Shown: one piece after another, positions 1 through 8,107 of the stretch
How positions within the stretch are numbered: the first letter of the stretch is position 1
How the letters are laid out: each line of letters opens with the position of its first letter
DNA from: Kibdelosporangium sp. MJ126-NF4
GTDB taxonomy: Bacteria > Actinomycetota > Actinomycetes > Mycobacteriales > Pseudonocardiaceae
DNA: 64,000 nucleotides
NCBI RefSeq assembly: GCF_000826545.1
Contig: NZ_CDME01000011.1
Location: 584,001-648,000 of the forward strand
Direction: 5' to 3'
Made by a program: the position numbers and the translations under genes
Notes under the pieces: model-generated
What the model was told of the DNA's origin: nothing
Databases searched by the model: none
Seen by the model: only the letters and a program-made list of their open reading frames with translations

Positions 1-234
1 TTCGACCTGTGGGAGCGCCAGGCAGGCGGGCCGGACTTCCCGACACGACCTCGTCGCTCATCGAGGTGGCGCGCCGTCGCCGACGGGATCGGCAGCGTCT
101 TCGACATCACCGGCACCGCCACCAGAGCCCCTCGCCCCCGGCGGGACACCGCCTGGGAACGCCTTGAGCAGCTACTCGCCGAGAAATACGGCCAACTGCC
201 CGACAACCCCGCGAACGGGAGGGAAGCCCGGTGA
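1..234 (+). CDS. Hypothetical protein, C-terminal fragment
   Basis: Frame 1 is open from the first base to a TGA at 232-234, giving 77 visible residues that begin FDLWERQAGG and end NPANGREAR. The start lies outside the window. No domain is recognised; the tail is charged and includes an amphipathic stretch (AWERLEQLLAEKYGQL). The stop overlaps the GTG of the next gene (GTGA), so the two are probably co-transcribed and translationally coupled. Confidence 0.6.
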   Translation, partial: FDLWERQAGGPDFPTRPRRSSRWRAVADGIGSVFDITGTATRAPRPRRDTAWERLEQLLAEKYGQLPDNPANGREAR

Positions 235-578
235 GCGGCGAGCAGCGAACCCCGCAGCGACGCACGGCGCCGGGCGTCCGGATCCCCACGCCTGTCCAGG
301 CTAAACAGTGGGAAGACGTCGCACCGGGAACGTTCGCCCGGCTGATGGCCGAAGTCGAGCGCGAGGAGAACCACCGCCGCCGGATGGAACGAGCCGAGCT
401 GCGATCACGCGTCTTCGCGCAGGTGTGCGCGTTCAGCACCGTCGTGGTCCTGGCGTTGCTCGCCATGTACTTCGTCGCCCATGACGCTCCGACGCAGGGC
501 GCCGCGATCATCGTCACCGGCGCGGTGTCGATCGTCGCGGTCTTCCTCACCGGCCGACTCGCCCGACGCCGCCGCTGA
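231..578 (+). CDS. DUF2335-like small membrane protein
   Basis: A 115-residue protein. The N-terminal half has the pattern P..G.FARLMAEVEREENHRRRMERAE, resembling the PG..dRI..MaE.Q..HR signature of DUF2335. Two hydrophobic segments follow (about residues 64-83 and 87-105) and it ends in an arginine cluster. The GTG start is chosen for its 4-bp overlap with the upstream stop. DUF2335 has no established biochemical function. It probably sits in the cytoplasmic membrane with both termini inside. The family match is by eye, so moderate confidence. Confidence 0.6.
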   Translation: MSGEQRTPQRRTAPGVRIPTPVQAKQWEDVAPGTFARLMAEVEREENHRRRMERAELRSRVFAQVCAFSTVVVLALLAMYFVAHDAPTQGAAIIVTGAVSIVAVFLTGRLARRRR

Positions 579-645
579 CACGCCCTTACACAACCCGAAC
601 ATTCGCCGGACGTTGTGCTCACCGCCGGTCGGCAGAGTGACGGAC

Positions 646-1014
646 ATGAAATGGACACACCGCATCGCCGCCGCGAGCGGCACGCTCGTCATGGGCCTCG
701 CACTGCTGACCACGACCGCCAGCGCACAGTCCGCCACGCCCGCGCAGCCGACCTTCGACGTGAACAAGGTCTGCCAGCAGCGGATCCCCAAGCTGGAGAA
801 CCGCGCGAACAAAGCGCTGACCAGGATCAACGGCGGCGCCGACGTGCGCGGTTCGGTCGCCAACCTGCGGGCACGCGCCGAGCGCGCCACCGACCCGGCA
901 CAGAAGGACTGGCTCAACGGCAAGGCCGACCACCGCTCCCAGCGCGTCGACGTGCTCAAGAAGACCCAGGAGCGGCTCTCCGCCTACAAGCAGAAGTACT
1001 GCGGTGGCAAATGA
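646..1014 (+). CDS. Small secreted protein
   Basis: 122 residues with a clear Sec signal peptide: MKWTHR, a hydrophobic core (ASGTLVMGLALLTTTASA) and likely cleavage after ASAQSA. The mature part is basic and alpha-helical, with one Cys near each end (VCQQRIP and KYCGGK) that could form a disulphide. The ATG at 646 places the charged n-region directly before the core; longer in-frame starts would bury the signal. Its TGA overlaps the next gene's ATG (ATGA). It may be a partner of the adjacent lipoprotein and two-component system; function unknown. Confidence 0.75.
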   Translation: MKWTHRIAAASGTLVMGLALLTTTASAQSATPAQPTFDVNKVCQQRIPKLENRANKALTRINGGADVRGSVANLRARAERATDPAQKDWLNGKADHRSQRVDVLKKTQERLSAYKQKYCGGK

Positions 1015-1193
1015 CCCGTGCAACGAAGGCCGCCTTCGCTGCGCGCCGTGCACCAAAGGCCACATTGGTTGCGGTGATCGCGTTCGGGTTTCTGCTGGGT
1101 GGCTGCCAACGGGAGCAGGATCCGCCCCAGGGTGACCTAGACTCCGTCGAGTCCACACTCAACAGTGTCGAGTCGGAGCTGGATGAGCCATAG
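1011..1193 (+). CDS. Small lipoprotein preceding a two-component system
   Basis: A 60-residue peptide. The basic N-terminus, hydrophobic core (LVAVIAFGFLLGGC) and LLGGC lipobox indicate a lipoprotein acylated at Cys35. Only about 25 residues remain after the Cys, ending in two imperfect copies of SVESTLN/SVESELD, a short acidic repeat. Its ATG overlaps the upstream stop, and the response-regulator start lies inside its last codons. This position suggests an accessory or sensory lipoprotein for the kinase that follows (inference). Confidence 0.65.
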   Translation: MTRATKAAFAARRAPKATLVAVIAFGFLLGGCQREQDPPQGDLDSVESTLNSVESELDEP

Positions 1194-1857
1194 GGGACTC
1201 GTTCTCGTCGCCGAGGACGAGCGGTCGATCGCCGACCTGGTCGGGATGTACCTGCGCCGGGACGGGTTCGGCGTGCACGTGGAGACCGACGGACCGGGCG
1301 CGCTGGCTGCCGTACGCCGGTTGCGCCCGGTCGCCGTCGTGCTCGACATCGGCCTGCCCGGGATGGACGGCATCGAGGTGTGCCGTTCGCTGCGGGCCGC
1401 GGAGGACTGGACCCCGGTGCTGTTCGTGACCGCCCGTGACGACGAGGTGGACCGGATCCTCGGCCTGGAGATGGGTGCCGACGACTACGTCACGAAGCCG
1501 TTCAGCCCTCGTGAGCTGGTCGCGCGGGTGCGCGCGGTGCTGCGCCGGGGCGCGCCGTCGGCGGCGGACGTGCTCAGGGCGGGCACTGTCGAGGTGAACG
1601 TCGACCAGCGCCGGGTGTGGGCGGGCGGCCGGGAGGTCGCGCTCACCTCGACCGAGTTCGACCTGCTCGAACACCTGATGCGCTCCCCCGGCCGGGTCTA
1701 CGCGCGTGACCAGCTGCTCAGTGCTGTGTGGGGCTACCAGGCGGCGGCCGGGACGCGCACGGTCGACGTGCACATCGCGCAGCTGCGCGCCAAGCTCGGC
1801 GACGACAGTCCGATCAGGACAGTCCGGGGCGTCGGGTACTCGGCGGAGGCCCGGTGA
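1183..1857 (+). CDS. OmpR/PhoB-family response regulator
   Basis: 224 residues. The receiver domain (about 1-120) has the acidic pair in LVAEDE, phospho-acceptor Asp in VVLDIGLPGMDG, Thr in FVTARDD and Lys in YVTKPF. The C-terminal winged helix (about 130-222) ends with the usual GYSAEA-type wing. The ATG at 1183 gives a standard receiver N-terminus; it overlaps the lipoprotein gene by 11 bp. The stop overlaps the kinase start (TGATG). This is the cytoplasmic output half of a two-component system. Confidence 0.93.
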   Translation: MSHRGLVLVAEDERSIADLVGMYLRRDGFGVHVETDGPGALAAVRRLRPVAVVLDIGLPGMDGIEVCRSLRAAEDWTPVLFVTARDDEVDRILGLEMGADDYVTKPFSPRELVARVRAVLRRGAPSAADVLRAGTVEVNVDQRRVWAGGREVALTSTEFDLLEHLMRSPGRVYARDQLLSAVWGYQAAAGTRTVDVHIAQLRAKLGDDSPIRTVRGVGYSAEAR

Positions 1858-3188
1858 TGCGCTCGCTGGCGGCCCGGATCATCGTCGTGTGCCTGGCCGT
1901 CGCCGGGATCTCCGCGCTGGTCGCCGGGCTCGTGCTGTTCCGGCTGGTGTCCACGACATCGCTGGACGTGACCAGGGGTGTGCTGGCCAACCAGGCAGAT
2001 GTGCTTGCCGCTCAGCTGTTCGAGTCCGACGGCGGGCTCGCCGGGCGCCGCCGGATCGTGGACATCCTTGAGGGACAACGGATCGCTGTCGTCACCGTCG
2101 GGCAGCGCGGCACCGTCGTCGGCGAGGTGAACGCGGTCACCGCCGCCAAGCAGGCGAAAGCGGTCGACGGCGGGCGCGTGTCGAAGACCGTGGAGACCGG
2201 TGGGCGGACGTACCTGGTGGAGGCGCGGGACGCCCCGCGTGGCAGTTTCGTGTTGGTGCTGCAGCCGTCGGACGACCGGTCGACCTTCCGGCGGCTGATC
2301 GGCAACATCCTGCTGGCGCTGGGAATCGGCCTGCTGGTCGCGGCGGTGGCCGGTGTCGTGCTCGGCCGGTTGCTCGCCCGGCCGCTGCGACGTACCGCGC
2401 AGGTCGCGCACACCATGCGGGAGGGCCGCCGTGATCTGCGGGTGCCCGTGGAAGGCCCGCGTGAGGTCGCCGACGTCGCCGGTTCGGTCAACGCGTTGGC
2501 GGATGCGTTGCAGCGCAGTGAATCCCGGCAGCGTGACTTCCTGCTGTCGGTGTCGCACGAACTGCGCACGCCGCTCACTGCGGTGCGCGGGTTCGCCGAG
2601 TCGCTGGCCGACGGCGTGGTCACCGGCCCGCAGGCGGCCGAGGTCGGCCGCACCATCGAGAGCGAGGCCCACCGGCTGGAACGGCTGGTCGGCGACCTGC
2701 TCGACCTGGCCAGGCTCTCGGCCGACGACTTCCGGCTGGACATCATCCCGGTGGACCTGTCCGGTGTGCTGCGGGAGACAGCGGACGTGTGGTCGGCGCG
2801 GTGCGCCAGGGAAGGCGTGGAGTTCCGGCTGGAGGGCACCGACGGCGTGGTGGGCGTGCACACCGATCCGCGGCGGCTGCGCCAGGCGCTGGACGGGCTG
2901 ATGGAGAACGCGCTGCGGGTGACCCCGGCCGGGCAGCCGATCGTGCTCGCCCACCTGCCGGGGCGGGTGCTGCAGGTCCGCGACGGCGGACCGGGCCTGT
3001 CCGAAGAGGACTATCGGGTCGCGTTCGACCGCGGCGCGCTGTACCGCCGTTACCAGGGCATCCGCCCGGTCGGCAGCGGGCTGGGGCTGGCGATCGTGCA
3101 CGGGCTGGTGACGCGGATGGGCGGTAGGATCGGCGCGGGGCCCGCACCGGAAGGCGGGGCCTGTTTCACGATCACACTGCCAGGGTAG
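1857..3188 (+). CDS. Membrane sensor histidine kinase
   Basis: 443 residues. Segments in order: TM1 (about 8-30), an extracytoplasmic sensor of about 110 residues, TM2 (about 150-172), HAMP, the HisKA dimerisation helix with the phospho-His in SVSHELRTPLTAVRGF, and HATPase_c with a G-box VGSGLGLAIV. The ATG lies inside the upstream stop, so it should be made in step with the response regulator. It probably acts with the secreted protein and lipoprotein encoded just upstream. The ligand is unknown. Confidence 0.92.
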   Translation: MRSLAARIIVVCLAVAGISALVAGLVLFRLVSTTSLDVTRGVLANQADVLAAQLFESDGGLAGRRRIVDILEGQRIAVVTVGQRGTVVGEVNAVTAAKQAKAVDGGRVSKTVETGGRTYLVEARDAPRGSFVLVLQPSDDRSTFRRLIGNILLALGIGLLVAAVAGVVLGRLLARPLRRTAQVAHTMREGRRDLRVPVEGPREVADVAGSVNALADALQRSESRQRDFLLSVSHELRTPLTAVRGFAESLADGVVTGPQAAEVGRTIESEAHRLERLVGDLLDLARLSADDFRLDIIPVDLSGVLRETADVWSARCAREGVEFRLEGTDGVVGVHTDPRRLRQALDGLMENALRVTPAGQPIVLAHLPGRVLQVRDGGPGLSEEDYRVAFDRGALYRRYQGIRPVGSGLGLAIVHGLVTRMGGRIGAGPAPEGGACFTITLPG

Positions 3189-3197
3189 GTGAACACC

Positions 3198-4577
3198 ATG
3201 CGGACCCATCGAGAAGTCGAGCGCAAGTACGAAGCCGATCCCGGGGCGGACCTGCCGAAGCTTCCCGGCGTCGTGGCGGGCCCGCACCACGAGACCCTCG
3301 ACGCGACCTACTACGACACCGCCGATCTGCGGCTCATCAAAGGCGGTCTGACGCTGCGCCGCCGCGAGGGCGGCGACGACGAGGGCTGGCACCTGAAAGT
3401 CCCGGTCGGCCAGGACACCCGCGACGAGATCCACCTGCCGCTGAACGGAAAGAACAAGCCGCCGAAGGAGTTCGCGGACCTGACGCTCGGTTACACGCTC
3501 GGCGCGGAGCTGCTGCCGGTCGCCCGGATCCAGACCGAGCGGACCCGCTGGGAGATCCACGGCGCCGAGCTGACCGACGACCACGTCACAGCGTCCAAAC
3601 CGGACGCGGCCACTTCGGGCGTGAAAACCATGGTCTGGCGGGAGATCGAGGTCGAAGGCGACCCGGACGCGCTCGACAAGGCCGAGAAACCGTTGCGGTC
3701 GGCCGGGTTCCGGCGATCGCAACTGCCGTCCAAGCTCGCCAGGGTGCTGCGGACCAAGTCGGCGCGGGTCGAACCGGGCCGCACCGCGGGCATGGTCGTG
3801 CTGGCCTACGTCACCGCCCAGGTCGAGAAGATCAAGTACTACGACATCCTGGTCCGCCAGGACGTCGACGACTCGGTGCACCAGCTGCGGGTGGCGATCC
3901 GGCGGCTGCGCAGCGCCCTGCGCGTCTACCGCAAGGTCCTGCCGAGTGGCGAGCTGGACGTCGAGCTGCAGTGGCTCGGCAGGCAGCTCAGCCCGGCCCG
4001 TGACCTCGAAGTGCAGTCCGAACGGCTCACGGAGCTCGTGTCGCAGCTCCCGGCCGAGCTCGTGGTCGGCCCCGTCCAGGCCCGCCTGACCAGGCACTTC
4101 GGCCCCGAACAGGCGAACGCCCGCAAGGGCGTGCTGCGGACGCTGCGCAGCAAGCGCTACCTGCGGCTGCTCGACGAACTGGCCACGCTGGTCGGCACCG
4201 AGCCGTCGACGAAGAAGGCGGGCCGCAAGGCCAAGAAGGAACTGCCCAAGCACATCGACCGCGCCGAGGCCAAGGTCGGCGCCCGGCTCGACATCGGCGA
4301 GATCCACCGCGCCCGCAAGGCGGCCAAGCGGCTGCGCTACGGCCTGGAGGTGGCCGTCCCCGCGCTGGGCGAGCCCGCCGACAAGGCACGCAAACGTGCC
4401 AAGGCGTTCACCAAGCAGGCCGGTGAGTACCAGGACAGCGTGGTCGCCCAGCCGCTGCTGCGCACGCTGGGCCTGCAGGCACACGCGGCGGGCGAGAACG
4501 GGTTCACGTTCGGCCTGCTGCACGCCCGCCAGGAGGCGAACGCCGAGCAGGCGCGCCGAGCGCTGAGGTGGGGCTAG
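3198..4577 (+). CDS. CYTH-CHAD domain protein
   Basis: 459 residues. The N-terminal CYTH (triphosphate tunnel) domain starts with EVERKYE, the ExExK signature, and continues to about residue 195 with basic and acidic tunnel residues such as TLRRREGG and HLKVPV. The C-terminal CHAD domain (about 215-455) is helical with conserved histidines, for example HQLRVAIRRLRSALRVYR. CYTH domains bind triphosphate compounds and CHAD domains bind polyphosphate. ATG 3198 is preferred over GTG 3189 because AGGGTAGG lies about 8 bases upstream. A hairpin overlaps its stop. Confidence 0.9.
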   Translation: MRTHREVERKYEADPGADLPKLPGVVAGPHHETLDATYYDTADLRLIKGGLTLRRREGGDDEGWHLKVPVGQDTRDEIHLPLNGKNKPPKEFADLTLGYTLGAELLPVARIQTERTRWEIHGAELTDDHVTASKPDAATSGVKTMVWREIEVEGDPDALDKAEKPLRSAGFRRSQLPSKLARVLRTKSARVEPGRTAGMVVLAYVTAQVEKIKYYDILVRQDVDDSVHQLRVAIRRLRSALRVYRKVLPSGELDVELQWLGRQLSPARDLEVQSERLTELVSQLPAELVVGPVQARLTRHFGPEQANARKGVLRTLRSKRYLRLLDELATLVGTEPSTKKAGRKAKKELPKHIDRAEAKVGARLDIGEIHRARKAAKRLRYGLEVAVPALGEPADKARKRAKAFTKQAGEYQDSVVAQPLLRTLGLQAHAAGENGFTFGLLHARQEANAEQARRALRWG

Positions 4578-4585
4578 GCCCACCT
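4566..4585 (+). terminator. Hairpin at the end of the CYTH-CHAD gene
   Basis: AGGTGGG and CCCACCT form a perfect 7-bp stem around a 6-base loop that contains the stop codon. No T tract follows, so termination is only possible, not certain. Confidence 0.3.
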
Positions 4586-4658
4586 GACGACTGGGTCTGC
4601 GAGCAATGCGACGCCGGTCCGTGGTCAGTCACACTGTGAGTGATCACGGGAGGGCAGG

Positions 4659-6350
4659 ATGCGGCAGAGCAGGGCGATCTGGCGGAGCGTGCAGGCGCTC
4701 GCCGTCGCGGTGGCCTGCGTGCCGGTTTTCGCCGTGGCGTGCGTCGGTCTCCTGCTGGTGGTCCCGGCGCCGTCGGTGCTCAGGTGGTCCCGCTGGCTGC
4801 CCACCCTGGCCAGGCGGTTCGCCGGGGTGTCGAACGTGGGCGTGTACTGGCCGCCCATGCCCCCGTTGCAGCCGGACGAGGACGGCCTTTACACGGTCGG
4901 TGACCGGGCGGTCGGCAAACCGTCGTGGTTCAACGAGTTCGACCGGCTGCTCGACTGGTACACCGACGACCCGGGCGCCCGCCGCGACCTGACCTGGCTG
5001 ATGGTGAATCCGGTCGTCGGCGGCCTGCTGGGCCTCGCCGCCCCCGGCCTGGTCGGCACCGGGATCTGGCTCGCGTTCACGTCGTGGTGGCCGGTCGCGG
5101 CGGTGCCCGTCGCCGTGGGCATCCTGGCCGCGCCGGGGTTGGTCGCCCTGCACGACCGGTGGACGTCGATGATGTTGCGCGCCAAGCACGACGGCGTGAT
5201 GTTCCGGTTCTGGGCCGCGGTGCGTGCCCGGTTGCGGCTGTTGTGGTTCGTCGTCGCCCATTTCCTGGTGGCGCTGGCCACGACGGTGTTGTCGGTCCTG
5301 GTGCTGACGGTCGGGGTGTTCCCGATCCACATCTGGGGACTGTGGGTCTTCCTGTGGGTTCCGCTGGTGCTGGGCATGCGTGAGGTGACCGCCTACCGCC
5401 GGAGGTCGATCAGCGAGTGGTCCGGCCTGGAGATCGACACGCCGTACCTGCCGCCGCCGACGCTCCCGCGTCCCCGCCCGGACGGCACCTACCGGCACGG
5501 GACACAGCTGTACAAGACGCCCCAGGGCTATCTCCGCATCGCCCGTTACCGCTGGATCATGACCGACGCGGCGACGTGGCGTGACTTCGGTTCCAGCATT
5601 GTGGACGCCCTCTTCGGCCTGATTGCGATGCCGGTCGCACTGGTCGCCCCCGCCTGGGCGTTGCGAGCGCAGGCGCGAGTGTCCCGTCTGCTGCTCGCTC
5701 CGACCGCGAACGCCGTTCTGGCACAACGGGTACGGCAGCTGACCACAACCCGTGCCGACGCCACCGACGCCCAGGCGGCGGAACTCCGCAGAATCGAACG
5801 CGACCTGCACGACGGAGCCCAGGCCCGTCTGGTGGCGATGGGCCTGCACCTGAGCGCGGTGGAGCAGTTGATCGACCAGGACCCGGCGAAGGCGAAGTCG
5901 CTGGTGGCCAGGACCAAGGACGCGTCGGCGAAGGCACTGACCGAACTGCGCGACCTGGTCAGGGGAATCCACCCGCCCGTGCTGGCGGAACGCGGCCTCG
6001 GCGACGCGCTGCGAGCACTGGCGCTGGACAGCCCACTGCAGATCCGAGTGGAGGGCGAGCTCACCACGCGCCTCTCCTCCCCCGTGGAGTCAGCGGTCTA
6101 CTTCGCGGTGAACGAACTGCTGACGAACGTGGCCAAGCACGCCGACGCGACCCGGGTCGTCCTGCACATCAGACACTCGGACACGGCACTGGAGATCTCG
6201 GTCGTCGACGACGGCAAGGGCGCCGCCAGTCCGGAAACCGGAACAGGACTGCTTGGCCTGCAACGAAGACTGGCGACCTTCGACGGAACCTTCACCCTCA
6301 CCAGCCCCCCAGGCGGCCCAACCATCGCCACCCTCACCGTGCCCACCTAG
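4659..6350 (+). CDS. NarL-type (HisKA_3) sensor histidine kinase, orphan
   Basis: 563 residues. The N-terminal half has about six hydrophobic segments: one at 12-33, a pair at 110-160, another pair at 190-235, and one near 320-338. This resembles the multi-pass putative sensor domain seen in many actinobacterial LiaS-like kinases. HisKA_3 carries the phospho-His in RIERDLHDGAQARLVAMGLH, followed by HATPase_c with NELLTNVAKHA and VDDGKG. ATG 4659 follows GGGAGGGCAGG. Such kinases are normally followed by a LuxR-type response regulator. Here the next gene is convergent and unrelated, so the partner is elsewhere or lost. Confidence 0.88.
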   Translation: MRQSRAIWRSVQALAVAVACVPVFAVACVGLLLVVPAPSVLRWSRWLPTLARRFAGVSNVGVYWPPMPPLQPDEDGLYTVGDRAVGKPSWFNEFDRLLDWYTDDPGARRDLTWLMVNPVVGGLLGLAAPGLVGTGIWLAFTSWWPVAAVPVAVGILAAPGLVALHDRWTSMMLRAKHDGVMFRFWAAVRARLRLLWFVVAHFLVALATTVLSVLVLTVGVFPIHIWGLWVFLWVPLVLGMREVTAYRRRSISEWSGLEIDTPYLPPPTLPRPRPDGTYRHGTQLYKTPQGYLRIARYRWIMTDAATWRDFGSSIVDALFGLIAMPVALVAPAWALRAQARVSRLLLAPTANAVLAQRVRQLTTTRADATDAQAAELRRIERDLHDGAQARLVAMGLHLSAVEQLIDQDPAKAKSLVARTKDASAKALTELRDLVRGIHPPVLAERGLGDALRALALDSPLQIRVEGELTTRLSSPVESAVYFAVNELLTNVAKHADATRVVLHIRHSDTALEISVVDDGKGAASPETGTGLLGLQRRLATFDGTFTLTSPPGGPTIATLTVPT

Positions 6351-6358
6351 CCACAGCC

Positions 6359-6501
6359 GTGTCCACCATTCCAGCACGGTGTGTCCACCATTCCGGCACA
6401 CCGAGTTGCACGTTCCGGCACACCGAGTGGGACTCACGATGCCGGAACGTGCATCTCACTGTGCCGGAAAGTGTGTTTCATGGTGCCGGTGTGGTGGACA
6501 C
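6359..6501. repeat. Nested direct and inverted repeats between convergent genes
   Basis: GTGTCCACCATTCC occurs at 6359 and 6381, and TTCCGGCACACCGAGT at about 6391 and 6413. TGCACGTTCCGGCA (6407-6420) has an exact inverted partner TGCCGGAACGTGCA (6440-6453). The outer GTGTCCACCATTCCGGCAC (from 6381) is mirrored imperfectly by GTGCCGGTGTGGTGGACAC ending at 6501. The array could fold into a long stem and act as a bidirectional terminator or a REP-like element. Confidence 0.7.
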
Positions 6502-6510
6502 GGCGGGGGT

Positions 6511-7356
6511 TCAGGGCGTGAAGTCTGCCTTGTGGTCCTCGGTCCACTCGGCGAACGTGCGCGCGGGCCTGCCGAGTACCTTCTGCACGCCGTCCGCGAG
6601 GTCGGCGGGCTTGCCGATGGTGTTCTGCTGGATCCGGATCATCGCGTCGACGAACTCGACGGTCCCCCACCCGCCGAACTGTTCGATCAGCGCTGCCCGT
6701 GCCTCCTCGCCCTGCTGGTCGACCACCTCGATCTCGCGGCCGATCGCCGCGCCGATCAGTTCGAGCTGCCGCCGTTGGGTCAGCGACTCGGGGCCGGTCA
6801 GCTCGTAGGCCTGGCCGACGTGCCCGTCCTGCAGCAGGGCAGCGACGGCCACCGCCGCGATGTCCGCCTCGTGGATCGAGTTGGTGTTGGACTCCGCGTA
6901 GGGCACCAGGACTCGGCCCGTGTCCTTGATGGACTGGGCCCACAGCAGGGTGTTGGTGGCGAATCCGCCGGGACGCAGGAACGTCCAGTCGATGCCGGAG
7001 CGCTCCAGGACCTGCTCCACGACCAGGTGCATGGTCCGCATCGGCGCGTCGCCGTAGTACTCGTGCGCCGCGGCCTGGGAGGACAGCAGCACGATCCGCT
7101 GGACGCCCTTGGCTTTCGCCAGGTCGACGAAGCCCTGCGCGCCCTCCGGGCTGGGGAAGAGGAACACCTCGTGCACGCCGTCGAGCGCCTGCTCGAACGA
7201 CGCGGGCTTGGCCAGGTCGGCGGCCAGCACCTCGACGGGCAGCCCGGCGGACTCCGGGTTGCGGGAGGTGGCGCGGACCTGAGCACCGGCTTCGAGCAGC
7301 TGTGTGACGACGGAGCGGCCCACGTTCCCGGTCGCCCCGGTTACCAGAATGGTCAT
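6511..7356 (-). CDS. NmrA-like NAD(P)H-binding oxidoreductase
   Basis: 281 residues. The N-terminal Rossmann fold starts MTILVTGATGNVGRSVVTQL, the GxxGxxG dinucleotide-binding loop. Substrate-side features include RPGGFATN and the NSIHEADIAAVAV segment typical of the NmrA/atypical SDR family, including quinone and azo reductases. There is no classical YxxxK catalytic pair at the usual place, as expected for NmrA members. The start is ATG 7356; an upstream in-frame start would add six residues. It is transcribed divergently from the TetR gene and is its likely target. Confidence 0.85.
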   Translation of the reverse strand: MTILVTGATGNVGRSVVTQLLEAGAQVRATSRNPESAGLPVEVLAADLAKPASFEQALDGVHEVFLFPSPEGAQGFVDLAKAKGVQRIVLLSSQAAAHEYYGDAPMRTMHLVVEQVLERSGIDWTFLRPGGFATNTLLWAQSIKDTGRVLVPYAESNTNSIHEADIAAVAVAALLQDGHVGQAYELTGPESLTQRRQLELIGAAIGREIEVVDQQGEEARAALIEQFGGWGTVEFVDAMIRIQQNTIGKPADLADGVQKVLGRPARTFAEWTEDHKADFTP

Positions 7357-7363
7357 ACCGCTA

Positions 7364-7404
7364 GTTTCAACCATCTGTTAAACGGCGTCAACCAAATAGT
7401 TGAC
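7364..7404. promoter_or_regulatory. Probable TetR operators between divergent genes
   Basis: GTCAACCAAATAGTTGAC (7387-7404) is a palindrome with perfect 6-bp arms. A related sequence, CAACCATCTGTTAAAC (7368-7383), precedes its CAACCA core by 21 bp, two helical turns. Both lie in the 64-bp gap between the reductase and TetR starts, where binding would block both promoters. Autoregulation is inferred. Confidence 0.6.
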
Positions 7405-7420
7405 TGATACCATCCGGGCC

Positions 7421-8038
7421 ATGCCCGAACCAGCCAAGCCACGGCGCTCACCAGCACCGGAAGAGCGTCAGGTGGACGCCGACCGGACCAGACGGGTCCT
7501 GCTTGAGGCGGCGTACGAGGAGTTCGCCCACAAGGGCTACGCGGGCGCGCGGGTGCACGAGATCGCGGCGCGGGCCAAGGTGAACAAGCAGTTGATCAAC
7601 TACTACTTCGGCGGCAAGGAAGGCCTCTACCGCACGCTGCAGAGCCAGTGGCTCAAGTACGAGGAGTCCTTCCACGACCCCGAACGCTCCGCCACCGACG
7701 TCGCCACGTCCTATCTGAACAGCGGACTGGACGACCCGCGCAGCACACGGTTGATGGTCTGGCGCGGCCTGAGCTACGCCGAGGGGGAGCAGACCCCCGA
7801 CGAGGAGCCGGTGCAGGACCTCAGCGGGATCATCGCCCGTCAGCAGACCGGCGACCTCGACCCGGACCTCGACCCGGCCTGCGTGCTGCTCGGGATGATG
7901 GCGATGACCACCGCGCCGCACGTGATGCCGGACATGGTCAAGAAACTCTTCGGTGTCGAGGCGAGCGATCCCGAGTTCCGGGCGCGCTACACCGCCTTCG
8001 TGCGTGACGCGGTCAGCCGACTGGGACCACGCAGGTAA
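7421..8038 (+). CDS. TetR-family transcriptional regulator
   Basis: 205 residues. The N-terminal TetR HTH is clear: RRVLLEAAYEEFAHKGYAGARVHEIAARAKVNKQ, then LINYYFGGKEGLY. The C-terminal ligand domain (about 85-205) is less conserved. ATG 7421 is preferred; an upstream GTG at 7400 would start inside the operator palindrome. It is divergent from the NmrA-like reductase and likely represses it in response to a small electrophile or quinone (inference). Its 3' end abuts the integrated element, so the last residues may have been affected by integration. Confidence 0.88.
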   Translation: MPEPAKPRRSPAPEERQVDADRTRRVLLEAAYEEFAHKGYAGARVHEIAARAKVNKQLINYYFGGKEGLYRTLQSQWLKYEESFHDPERSATDVATSYLNSGLDDPRSTRLMVWRGLSYAEGEQTPDEEPVQDLSGIIARQQTGDLDPDLDPACVLLGMMAMTTAPHVMPDMVKKLFGVEASDPEFRARYTAFVRDAVSRLGPRR

Positions 8039-8107
8039 TGGACCTGTTGCGACATCTGGGCTTCTTCGTCGCGGTAGCTATGAATCTTTTACTGCATACT
8101 TCGTGTC

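Noticed and set aside
1734..4583. A 949-codon open frame on the minus strand
   Set aside because: It runs opposite to a kinase and a CYTH-CHAD gene with strong motifs. Its translation is rich in Arg, Gln, Leu and His without domains, typical of the antisense of GC-rich genes.
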